The position numbers and the translations under genes were made by a program. Below, in pieces: positions 1 to 6,727 of a stretch of DNA of 12,343 bases. Under the pieces are notes generated by a model. It saw only the letters and a list, made by a program, of their open reading frames with translations. It was not told the DNA's origin and ran no database searches. Source of the stretch: CAYLPT01 sp964385645 (GTDB taxonomy: Bacteria > Armatimonadota > Hebobacteria > Hebobacterales > Hebobacteraceae); contig CAYLPT010000053.1 of NCBI GenBank assembly GCA_964385645.1, forward strand, positions 1 through 12,343. The letters are read 5' to 3'. Positions within the stretch are counted from its first letter, which is position 1; each line of letters opens with the position of its first letter.

Positions 1-1020
1 GCCCACCGCCCACATCACCCCGAACATCATCGCCCCCACCGCCGTCGGCTCCAGCAGGTAGTTGTGAGCCGACCCGATCCGGCCCCCGGTCAGGAAGATC
101 GCGCAGGCGAAGGCGAAGAACACCAGCAGGTCCCGGCTGCCGCGGTGCCCGACCGACCAGAGGGCGGCCAGCGCGCAGACCGCGAAGTAGCCTGGCCACA
201 GCTTCAGTGGGGACGGGTTGCCCGGCGCCCACAACAGCGACCGGAGCTGCTCCCACGACCAGGCCTGCCCCACCGAGGTCACCGTATGGAGGTAGAGCTG
301 GTGATACAGCGCGCCTCGCGTGGCCGCCAGCGCCACCGCCGCCAGCCCCACGATCACCGCAACCTGCGCCGCGAACAGCCGCCCCGCCGCCAGCGGCCCC
401 CGGGCCCACGCCTCCCGCACGAAGGCCGTCCCCATCGCCGCGACCGTGGTCCGCCGGGCCATCGGCGCGAGGGCGAACAGCGCCACCCCCGCCCACCTTC
501 TGCCCCGGCCAAAGAGCCAGAACCCCGCCAGCGCCAGCGCCAGCGCCAGGACATCCACCCGCATCAGTCCGCCCCAGACCATGAAGTGCGGCATCGCCAG
601 GATCATCGCCCCCGCCGCGAAGGAGGCGAACCGGTGCCCCGTCCGGTCCCACACCACCAGCCCCGAGCACAGCGCGATCGCCAGCGTCGCCAGGATCGAG
701 ATCAGCCGCCCCACCAGGAAGCTCGGCCCCGTCAGCCTGGCCCCCAGCGCACACAGGAGGTAGTAGAGCGGCATGTAGCTGGCGATGATGTAGGGCGGCT
801 CGTCCACCGGCGGGTACAACGGTCCGCCGCGGGCCACGTTCAGCGCAATCTGCAGGATAGGACCCTCGCCGTAGTCGAGCTGATAGCGGGAGAGCCTCAG
901 CATGGCCGCCGAATGGATGAAGAACAGCACGACATTCAGCGCCAGCAGCACCCCCAGCAGGCCAGTGACCAGCGAGACCAGCGGCTCCCGCGGCCCCGCC
1001 TGCCGCTTGCCCCGCCCCAT
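1..1020 (-). CDS. GT-C (ArnT/PMT-like) membrane glycosyltransferase, C-terminus cut by window edge
   Basis: The frame is open from ATG at 1020 to base 1, giving 340 codons with no stop, so the C-terminus lies outside the window. The product is very hydrophobic: a basic N-tail (residues 1-11) is followed by a first membrane segment at about 15-38 and then many more, around 101-124, 134-149, 156-170, 217-233, 275-290, 298-311 and 325-340. After the first segment comes the loop motif DYGEGP (49-54). An acidic pair in the first extracytoplasmic loop is the hallmark of GT-C enzymes of the GT39/ArnT/DUF2029 kind, which move sugars from polyprenyl-phosphate carriers onto lipids or proteins outside the membrane. 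An RVD motif sits at 154-156. Donor and acceptor cannot be read from the sequence. The start lies 4 bases after the purN stop, so the two are probably co-transcribed and translationally coupled. The membrane-glycosyltransferase call is firm; the subfamily is not. Confidence 0.8.
   Translation of the reverse strand, partial: MGRGKRQAGPREPLVSLVTGLLGVLLALNVVLFFIHSAAMLRLSRYQLDYGEGPILQIALNVARGGPLYPPVDEPPYIIASYMPLYYLLCALGARLTGPSFLVGRLISILATLAIALCSGLVVWDRTGHRFASFAAGAMILAMPHFMVWGGLMRVDVLALALALAGFWLFGRGRRWAGVALFALAPMARRTTVAAMGTAFVREAWARGPLAAGRLFAAQVAVIVGLAAVALAATRGALYHQLYLHTVTSVGQAWSWEQLRSLLWAPGNPSPLKLWPGYFAVCALAALWSVGHRGSRDLLVFFAFACAIFLTGGRIGSAHNYLLEPTAVGAMMFGVMWAVG
527..549. repeat. Short tandem repeat (GCCAGC, nearly 4 copies) inside the glycosyltransferase gene
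   Basis: Three perfect copies of the hexamer GCCAGC and a nearly complete fourth lie head to tail. On the coding (minus) strand they encode an alternating Leu-Ala run within a membrane segment (about residues 157-166). Changes by whole units would keep the frame, so this is probably only low-complexity membrane coding sequence. Confidence 0.7.
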
Positions 1021-1024
1021 CGCG

Positions 1025-1675
1025 TCACCCCTCGCCGCCGGCGGGCAGGATGCGCACCCGCCGCCCCTCGATCCGCAGCCGTCCCTCGGCGAAGAGCTGG
1101 ATCGCCTGCGAGTAGAGCTCATGCTCGTGGGGCAGGATCCGCGCCGCCAGGGTCTCCGGCGTGTCGTCCTCCTCCACCGGCGCCGGCCGCTGGAGCACGA
1201 TCGGCCCCGCGTCGGGCTCCTCCCAGACGAAGTGCACCGTGCACCCCGAGACCTTGCAGCCGTAGGCCAACACCGCCTCGTGGACCCGCCGGCCCCACAT
1301 CCCCTTTCCCCCGAAGGCCGGCAGCAGCGCCGGGTGGATGTTCAGCACCCGCCCCTCATACGGCCCCAGCAGCTCCCTCGTCATGATGCGGAGATACCCG
1401 GCCAGGCAGACCAGCTCCACCCCGTGCGCCTCCAGCCGCTCCCTCACCGCCCGATCGAACGCCTCCCGGCTCGGATAGCGGGCCCGGTCCCGCCGATCCA
1501 GCCAGTACGCCGGCACTCCCGCCCGCCGCGCTCGCTCCAGCGCCCCGCACTCTACGTCCCCGATTACCACCACCACCCGCGCCTCCAGCCTGCCCCTCGC
1601 GCAGTTGTCCAGGATCGCCTGGAGGTTCGTCCCGCCCCCCGAGGCCAGCACGCCGACCCGCAGCTTCTGCGCCAT
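1025..1675 (-). CDS. purN: Phosphoribosylglycinamide formyltransferase (GART)
   Basis: PurN transfers the formyl group of 10-formyl-tetrahydrofolate to glycinamide ribonucleotide, the third step of purine synthesis, in the cytosol. The 216-residue product matches the usual length (about 190-215). It shows the phosphate-binding loop ASGGGTNLQAI (11-21), the catalytic stretch NIHPALLP (112-119, giving Asn112 and His114) and SGCTVHFV followed by Asp155 in DAGP; these correspond to the Asn/His/Asp triad of E. coli PurN. The GKGMWG segment (123-128) is typical of one large bacterial subgroup. The frame is open back to 1771, but ATG at 1675 is preferred: it follows GAGGAGGAAGG at good spacing and starts right at the family N-terminus (MAQKLRVGVLASGGG). 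It ends in TGA 4 bases before the glycosyltransferase start. I found no convincing promoter for it. No other pur gene is visible in the window. Confidence 0.95.
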   Translation of the reverse strand: MAQKLRVGVLASGGGTNLQAILDNCARGRLEARVVVVIGDVECGALERARRAGVPAYWLDRRDRARYPSREAFDRAVRERLEAHGVELVCLAGYLRIMTRELLGPYEGRVLNIHPALLPAFGGKGMWGRRVHEAVLAYGCKVSGCTVHFVWEEPDAGPIVLQRPAPVEEDDTPETLAARILPHEHELYSQAIQLFAEGRLRIEGRRVRILPAGGEG

Positions 1676-1732
1676 GGCTGCCTTCCTCCTCGCGCTCGCT
1701 TCGACGCCCGCCGCGCGCGACCTCCACGCCCC

Positions 1733-1761
1733 TTGACACCACGCCCCTCGGGCGCTATCAT
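1733..1761 (+). promoter_or_regulatory. Near-consensus sigma70 promoter for the GNAT giant
   Basis: TTGACA (1733-1738, 6/6 match) and TATCAT (1756-1761, 5/6) are separated by exactly 17 bases, in a region where such AT-containing hexamers are rare. Transcription would start near 1768 and run rightward into the GNAT gene at 1993, leaving a leader of about 225 bases. Confidence 0.75.
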
Positions 1762-1774
1762 GCCCCGACACCGC

Positions 1775-1816
1775 GCAGGGCAGGAGCGTGCCTCCTGCCT
1801 GCTCCTATTAAGGAGG
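1775..1816 (+). promoter_or_regulatory. Leader hairpins with competing CTCCT/AGGAG pairings that hide a ribosome-binding site
   Basis: Right after the predicted start site, 1775-1786 can pair with 1792-1802: four base pairs, a bulged G at 1779, then GCAGGAG with CTCCTGC, closing a 5-base loop. Directly after it, CTCCT (1802-1806) can pair with AGGAG (1811-1815) around a 4-base ATTA loop, covering the strong Shine-Dalgarno AAGGAGG (1810-1816). The two CTCCT copies and two AGGAG copies are interchangeable, so alternative folds are possible. I do not recognise a known riboswitch class. The pairing is seen in the sequence; a switching role is inferred. Confidence 0.4.
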
Positions 1817-1824
1817 GCCGCGCC

Positions 1825-1887
1825 GTGCAACTGCATACACCATCGCTCACCGTGCACCGTCCCTCCGCCCGGAGGCGCCGCCCCTAG
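1825..1887 (+). CDS. Possible 20-residue leader peptide upstream of the GNAT giant
   Basis: A GTG codon lies 8 bases after the strong Shine-Dalgarno AGGAGG (1811-1816) and opens a 20-codon frame ending in TAG. The product would be basic near its end (ARRRRP). The Shine-Dalgarno is the best reason to believe it, because GNAT translation itself uses a separate site at 1981-1986. It could be a regulatory leader peptide or a chance frame. It has no recognisable domain, and the ribosome-binding site can be sequestered in a hairpin. Confidence 0.3.
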   Translation: MQLHTPSLTVHRPSARRRRP

Positions 1888-1920
1888 CCCTGCGGATCGT
1901 TTCCCCAGACACCTCCGGAG

Positions 1921-1976
1921 CCGTGGGTGAGGCGACCGCCCACGGTTCCTGCTTTTCGCCCGCCCGGCCCGGGCGG
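1921..1976 (+). promoter_or_regulatory. Tandem GC hairpins just before the GNAT start; possible attenuator
   Basis: Hairpin one pairs CCGTGGGTG (1921-1929) with CGCCCACGG (1937-1945), nine pairs including one T-G wobble, with a 7-base loop. It is followed by TTCCTGCTTTTC, a fairly T-rich stretch for this genome. Hairpin two pairs CCGCCC (1960-1965) with GGGCGG (1971-1976) around a 5-base loop and ends just before the Shine-Dalgarno AGGAGAA (1981-1987). The first could be a weak intrinsic terminator or attenuator. The T-run is interrupted, so this is only a candidate. Confidence 0.35.
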
Positions 1977-1992
1977 CACAAGGAGAACACCG

Positions 1993-4900
1993 ATGCGGAT
2001 GCGCACGAGGGACCTCAAGCGGGACTGGCGCCGCGGCGACGCCGAGCGGCTCGCGCGCTTCTTCAACTACACCGGCCGCGGCTGGCCCGGCGGCGGCTGG
2101 GACCCCAAGACGCCCCAGGAGGCGGAGCGGCGCATCCGCGAGCAGGAGCTGCTGGGCGCCTTCGTCGCCGAGGTGGACGGCCGCATCGTCTCCTTCTGTA
2201 ATGTCGCCGCCCGCCCCGGGGAGCGCAACCAGGCCTACATCCCGTTCCTCACCGCCGACCCGGACTACCACGGCCGCGGCTTGGGGAAGGCCGTCCTGCT
2301 CCGCGCCGTCGAGCGGGTCTGGGAGCTAGGCATCTCCCGCGTCGACCTCCACACCTGGCCGGGCAACCTCAAGGCCGTGCCCCTGTACAAGAAGTCCGGC
2401 TTCATGTGGTCCCCCGAGTCCGGCCAGTGGGGCGTCCACATGCAGAACTTCACCCCGGGCGCCCGCCGCCACCCCATCGCCCGCCCCTTCTTCGACCGCC
2501 ACGACTGGTACCGCTCGCTCAAGCGCGACCTCTCCCTGCGCCCCGACGAGCACCGCCGCGGCAAGGTCCGCGTCTACCCCTATGAGTGGGAGGAGGACGG
2601 CGACCGCCTCCGCCTCGTCTACGACCGCCAGTCCTGGGGCCTGCTCGAGGTCGAGACCAATGACTTCCTCGTCGGCTGCTGGCTGAGCGACGAGAAGCTC
2701 GTCGCCGGTATGCCCCACCGCCTCCGCTGGGAGATCGTCAACCACCGCGACCAGCCCCTCGACATCGTCCTCTTCGCCTCCGCCGACGAGGGCGTCAAGC
2801 TCCAGCGCGCCGAGCAGCTGCGCGTCGCCCGCCGCGCCCGGCTGGAGGCCGAGTTCGAGGTGGACCCTCAGATCGCCGAAAAGGACAAGGAGCCCCGCGT
2901 CCCCATCGTGCGCACCGACCTGCTCGTGAACGGCACGCCCCTCCGCCTCGAGGCCGGCTTCCAGGTCAGGCAAGCCATCGGGCTTCACCTCGACGGCGCC
3001 GGCCAGGCCTGCCGCCCCGGCCGGCCCGAGCGCGTCATGCTCCAGGTCTCCAACGAGCTCGACCGGCCGGCGCGCGCCCGGGTGCGCGTCGCCGCCGCCG
3101 GCGCCCGCCTCCAGCAGGGCCGCGCCATCCTCCAGCTCCCGGCCCACGGCCTGGCTCAGCTCCCCCTCACCCTCACCGCCCCGGGGCCCGGCGCCTTCCC
3201 CCTCCGCGTCGAGGCTGAGGTCCGCTCCGGCGGCCGCACCATCACCCCCAAGCCCGCCGACCTCTATGCCCACGCCCTCAGCCCCGGCGACCTGGTCGGC
3301 CATGTGGAGAGGGAGTGCGCGGTCCTGGAGTCCCACTTTCTCCGCCTCACGATCTGGCGCCGCGGCGGCTGGGCCCAGGTGAGCGACAAGGTCCGCAACC
3401 GCCACGAGCTCGCCGGCTTCGGCCCGCCCCAGCTCGGCCCCCCCTTCCCGTGGGATGAGTTCTTCCAGACCCGGGCCGAGGCCCGGCTCGAGCGCGAGTC
3501 CGGCAGGGTCGTCGCCGTCCTCACCTCCGAGTCCGTCTACCGCCCCGGGGTGCGCCTGGAGCGCCGCATCGCGCTCTCCAACCTGCCCCTGATCGAGCTG
3601 CGCGACACCATCGTCAACAACTCCCCCGACCGGCTCGCGCTGCGCCTGCGCGCGGGCGCCAACATGCGCGCAGAGGGGGGCGCCGTCTCCGCCCCCACCC
3701 CCGACGGAGTTGTGCGCGGCCTGTGGGGCGCCGCCGGCCGCAGCCTCATCGAGCACCGCCTCCCCGAGGAGGCGGACCGCTGGCCGGAGGGATGGCTGGC
3801 CCGTGAGGACGCCGAGGGCGCCGTCGTCGGCCTCATCTGGGGCCGCGCCGAGCGCGTCGAGTTCGGCTGGGGCGCCAGCGTCGAGCGCAGTCTCCCGCCC
3901 CTCGAGCCCGGCGCCTCGGCCTCCGCCGAGCCCGTCTACGTCTTCGCCGGCGAGGGCGGCCCCCTCGCCGTCCGCCGCTCCTGGCAGATGCTCTTCGGGC
4001 CCCGCGTCCTGCGCGAGCAGCGCCCCCCGGAGACCCGCCAGCCCCTCGAGTTCGGCCTCCGTCCCCGGCCCCTGGTGCTGCACGGGGAGCGCGCGCAGGC
4101 CAAGCTCGTCGCCGACGCCGTCGGCCGGCTCGAGCTCGATCTCGAGGTCGAGGCCGACCCGCCCGCGGGCGTCACCATCCAGCCAGCGCGCGCCTCCTTC
4201 CGCCGCGTCTCGGGCGCGCGACCGCGGGCGGCGGCGGTCACCGTGCAGCGCCGACCCCGCCTGCCCGAGGGCGCCTACTTCGTGACCTGTCGCGCGCGAC
4301 TCGACCGCGCCCACTATCAGGAGCGCCAGCCCATCATCGTCCTCGGCGACCCGGCAGCCGAAATCTCCGTCCTCCCTGAAGGGGAGGGTGGCCAGCGGCT
4401 CCGCATCGAGAACGGGCTGTACGCGCTCACCATCGCCCCCGCCTTCCAGGGCGCGGCGGTGTCCCTGCGCCGCGGCCGCGAGGAGCTGCTGCGCTCCGCC
4501 TACCCCAGCGCCGGCCCGATGTCCTGGATGAACCCCTGGTTCGGCGGGATCGAGCCCAGCCTTCACGGCCTCGGCCCGGGGGAGCTCGCCCGGGAGCGCT
4601 TCCGCGCCCGGCCCGTCGAGCGCCGCGGGAGCCAGGGCGTGCTCTGGCGGGGAGTGCGCGTGTCCTGCTCACCCGGGCACGAGCGCGCCCGCCACTCCCG
4701 GCTCGCCCTCGACTACCTCCTCGCCCCCGGCAGCGCCGTGATGGCGCTGGTGCTGCGGACCGCGCGCCGCGCCGACACCCCTGGCTGGGTCGGCGCCGGC
4801 TTCGGCCTCTGGCCCGTGCTCGGCGCCAGCCAGCTCGACGCCGTCCTCTCCGGCCCCTCCGACCGCCGCACCGCGCGCCTGCGCTGCGACTACTCCGGTG

Positions 4901-5154
4901 GCGTGGGCGCCGACCGCTGGGTCATCGCCGAGAACCCCGCCTCCGGCGACGCCGTCCTGCTCGCCTGCCCCGGCGGGCCGGCCCAGGTGGGCGGAGAGGT
5001 CTTCGGGCGCGACGGCTACAGCCTCGGTGCGAGCGTCGGCGCCACCCACGACGCTCGCCAGACGCGCGAGTGGCCCTTTTTCATCGCCTTCACCCAGGCC
5101 CCCCGCGCTCGCCACCTCGCGGAGGTTCTCTCCGAGCTGAAGGCCCTGCCCTAG
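1993..5154 (+). CDS. GNAT N-acetyltransferase fused to a very large beta-rich C-terminal region (1053 aa)
   Basis: The frame is open from 1927, but ATG at 1993 follows AGGAGAA (1981-1987) and begins the acetyltransferase fold. Residues 1-150 form a GNAT domain: acyl-CoA-binding motif A with DPDYHGRGLGKAVL (89-102) and motif B with LYKKSGF (131-137). The remaining 900 residues show no membrane segment and read as alternating beta strands: about 190-330 (hydrophobic/charged strands with NHRDQPLDIVLF), 335-425 (an Ig-like strand block), 435-665 (a larger beta-sandwich block with WRRGGWAQVSDKVRNR), 685-790 (a second Ig-like block) and 800-1040. The last block, with IENGLYALTIAPAFQGAAV (805-823) and WMNPWFGGIEPS (845-856), resembles galactose-mutarotase-like carbohydrate-binding folds. 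There is no signal peptide, so it is probably cytosolic. Ordinary GNATs have 140-200 residues. A role in acetylating a sugar or cell-envelope precursor is a guess; the substrate is unknown. The gene stands alone, with its own promoter and a long structured leader. Confidence 0.75.
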   Translation: MRMRTRDLKRDWRRGDAERLARFFNYTGRGWPGGGWDPKTPQEAERRIREQELLGAFVAEVDGRIVSFCNVAARPGERNQAYIPFLTADPDYHGRGLGKAVLLRAVERVWELGISRVDLHTWPGNLKAVPLYKKSGFMWSPESGQWGVHMQNFTPGARRHPIARPFFDRHDWYRSLKRDLSLRPDEHRRGKVRVYPYEWEEDGDRLRLVYDRQSWGLLEVETNDFLVGCWLSDEKLVAGMPHRLRWEIVNHRDQPLDIVLFASADEGVKLQRAEQLRVARRARLEAEFEVDPQIAEKDKEPRVPIVRTDLLVNGTPLRLEAGFQVRQAIGLHLDGAGQACRPGRPERVMLQVSNELDRPARARVRVAAAGARLQQGRAILQLPAHGLAQLPLTLTAPGPGAFPLRVEAEVRSGGRTITPKPADLYAHALSPGDLVGHVERECAVLESHFLRLTIWRRGGWAQVSDKVRNRHELAGFGPPQLGPPFPWDEFFQTRAEARLERESGRVVAVLTSESVYRPGVRLERRIALSNLPLIELRDTIVNNSPDRLALRLRAGANMRAEGGAVSAPTPDGVVRGLWGAAGRSLIEHRLPEEADRWPEGWLAREDAEGAVVGLIWGRAERVEFGWGASVERSLPPLEPGASASAEPVYVFAGEGGPLAVRRSWQMLFGPRVLREQRPPETRQPLEFGLRPRPLVLHGERAQAKLVADAVGRLELDLEVEADPPAGVTIQPARASFRRVSGARPRAAAVTVQRRPRLPEGAYFVTCRARLDRAHYQERQPIIVLGDPAAEISVLPEGEGGQRLRIENGLYALTIAPAFQGAAVSLRRGREELLRSAYPSAGPMSWMNPWFGGIEPSLHGLGPGELARERFRARPVERRGSQGVLWRGVRVSCSPGHERARHSRLALDYLLAPGSAVMALVLRTARRADTPGWVGAGFGLWPVLGASQLDAVLSGPSDRRTARLRCDYSGGVGADRWVIAENPASGDAVLLACPGGPAQVGGEVFGRDGYSLGASVGATHDARQTREWPFFIAFTQAPRARHLAEVLSELKALP

Positions 5155-5227
5155 CGCGCCACCCCTGCGGTCAAGGCCCAGACTCCTAGGGCAGCCCCTC
5201 GTCTCCAGCCCAGTCCCGCCGCGCTCG

Positions 5228-5300
<73 letters not shown>

Positions 5301-5339
5301 AGACGCGTGCAGGGCCCAGGCGCGTCGGGCCCCGGGCTG

Positions 5340-5368
5340 AATGTAGCACACGCATCCCCCTCAGTCAA
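5340..5368 (-). promoter_or_regulatory. Sigma70 promoter of tRNA-Lys
   Basis: On the minus strand TTGACT (5363-5368) and TACATT (5340-5345) are separated by exactly 17 bases. Transcription would start near 5333, about 33 bases before the tRNA 5' end, which fits a short leader removed by RNase P. It lies downstream of the cysteine desulfurase stop, so the tRNA need not depend on read-through. Confidence 0.75.
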
Positions 5369-5427
5369 GCCACGGTCCGCTGCGCCGGCTCAGCCCGCGC
5401 CGGAGGGAGGGAGCCACCCCCGCGCGC

Positions 5428-6660
5428 TCACGCGGCGGTGGAGTCGTGGCCGTGCTCGTGCTCGTGCGGGTCTGGCGCGCCCGCGAAGTCGCTCGCCGGC
5501 CGGCCCGCCGAGATCGGTGACATGGCGCGCAGCCGGGCGACGATGGGCGGGAATACGTCGAGGAACCGAGCCACCTGTTCCCGATCGTTCATCCTGCCCA
5601 CGCTCAGCCGCAGGGACCCGTGGGCCACGTCGTGCGGCAGCCCAATCGCCAGCAGCACGTGAGACGCCTCCAGCGAACCCGAGGTGCAGGCCGAGCCCGA
5701 CGAAACCGCGATGCCCTCCCCATCCAGGCTCAGCAGCATGGACTCGCCCTCCACGTAGCGGATGCAGAAGCTCGCGTTGTTGGGCAGGCGCCGCGTCGGG
5801 TGCCCGGTGAGGATGGTGTCGGGCACGCTCTCCAGCACCCCCTCGATGAGCCGGTCGCGGAGGTCGCAGTCGTGGTCGGTCTGGCGCTCCATCTCCTGGG
5901 CGGCGAGCCGGGCCGCCTCGCCGAGCCCGACGATGCCGGGCACGTTCTCCGTGCTGGAGCGCCGGCCCCGCTCGTGCCCGCCCCCGTGCAGCAGGGGCGC
6001 GATGCGCACCCCCTTGCGCACGAACAGCGCCCCTACGCCCTTGGGCCCGTACAGCTTGTGGGCCGACAGCGACAGCAGGTCCACGTTCATCTCCCGCACG
6101 TTGATCGGCACGTGCCCCGCCGTCTGCACGGCGTCGGTGTGGAACACCACCTCCCGCTCCCGGCAGATGGCCCCGATCTCGGCGATGGGCTCCAGGGTGC
6201 CGATCTCGTTGTTGGCGTGCATGACCGAGACCAAGATGGTGCGATCAGTGATCGCTCGGCGCACCTCGTCGGGGTCCACCAGGCCGGTCGCGTCCACCGG
6301 CAGGTAGGTGACCCGGAGGCCGCGCTGCTCGAGGAACTGCGCGGTGTGCAGCACCGCGTGGTGCTCGATCGCGGAGGTGATGATATGGTCGCCCTTCTTC
6401 TCCCGGGCGATGCTGATTCCCACCAGCGCCTGGTTGTCGGCCTCGGTGCCGCTGCCGGTGAAGACGATCTCCTCCGGCAGCGCGCCCAGCAGCGCGGCGA
6501 CCTGCTCCCGCGCCCGCTCCATCGCCTCGGCGGCCTCGCGGCCGGAGCGATGGAGGCTGGAGGGGTTGCCCCAGTGCTCCCGGTAGTAGGGCAGCATCGC
6601 CTCCGTTACCTCCGGGCGCGGGGGCGTGGTGGCGGCATGGTCGAAGTAGATAAGATCCAC
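5428..6660 (-). CDS. Cysteine desulfurase, NifS/IscS type, with His-rich C-terminal tail
   Basis: This PLP enzyme takes sulfur from cysteine as a protein persulfide, releasing alanine, for Fe-S clusters, tRNA thiolation or other sulfur users. In the 410-residue product one sees the N-terminal YFDHAATTPP (5-14), TGSGTEADN (68-76), the catalytic-His region EHHAVL (99-104), PLP-contacting HTDAVQ (174-179), the PLP lysine Lys202 in SAHKLYGPKG, and the persulfide Cys325 in SSGSACTSG. A GTG start at 6660 is chosen because AGAGGAGG sits 6 bases upstream and the family N-terminus (DLIYFDHAATT) begins there; 13 further in-frame codons upstream overlap the promoter. The tail from 398 reads HEHEHGHDSTAA, a possible metal-binding extension not needed for the fold. 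No iscU, iscR or nifU is adjacent; the upstream same-strand genes are a TIM-barrel epimerase and thi4. The sequence does not settle nifS versus iscS, so no symbol is given. Confidence 0.95.
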   Translation of the reverse strand: MDLIYFDHAATTPPRPEVTEAMLPYYREHWGNPSSLHRSGREAAEAMERAREQVAALLGALPEEIVFTGSGTEADNQALVGISIAREKKGDHIITSAIEHHAVLHTAQFLEQRGLRVTYLPVDATGLVDPDEVRRAITDRTILVSVMHANNEIGTLEPIAEIGAICREREVVFHTDAVQTAGHVPINVREMNVDLLSLSAHKLYGPKGVGALFVRKGVRIAPLLHGGGHERGRRSSTENVPGIVGLGEAARLAAQEMERQTDHDCDLRDRLIEGVLESVPDTILTGHPTRRLPNNASFCIRYVEGESMLLSLDGEGIAVSSGSACTSGSLEASHVLLAIGLPHDVAHGSLRLSVGRMNDREQVARFLDVFPPIVARLRAMSPISAGRPASDFAGAPDPHEHEHGHDSTAA

Positions 6661-6697
6661 TCTCGGCCTCCTCTGGAGTGTCCGATCACGCGCGCCC

Positions 6698-6727
6698 ACT
6701 ATAGCGGCGCGCTTCGGGCGCTGTCAA
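6698..6727 (-). promoter_or_regulatory. Internal sigma70 promoter for the cysteine desulfurase
   Basis: On the minus strand TTGACA (6722-6727, 6/6) and TATAGT (6698-6703, 5/6) are separated by 18 bases. The -35 box overlaps the TGA stop codon (6724-6726) of the upstream epimerase gene. The start site would be near 6691, about 30 bases before the GTG start. It lets the desulfurase be expressed independently of thi4. Confidence 0.75.

Noticed and set aside
64..1386. 440-codon open frame on the plus strand
   Set aside because: Rich in Arg, Pro and His with no fold; it is antisense to the glycosyltransferase and purN, both of which have clear family motifs.
1676..1770. A leftward promoter for purN in the divergent region
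   Set aside because: The only hexamer-like sequences on the minus strand (for example TTGCAC with TAATAG further upstream) are 14 bases apart, too close to be convincing.
2326..4566. 746-codon open frame antisense to the GNAT giant
   Set aside because: Its composition (Gly/Ala/Asp/Glu/Leu without any domain) is the expected shadow of a GC-rich gene in which stop codons are rare on the opposite strand.
5155..5227. Intrinsic terminator between the GNAT gene and the convergent tRNA
   Set aside because: Only a 4-pair GCCC/GGGC stem is visible and no T-run follows on either strand.
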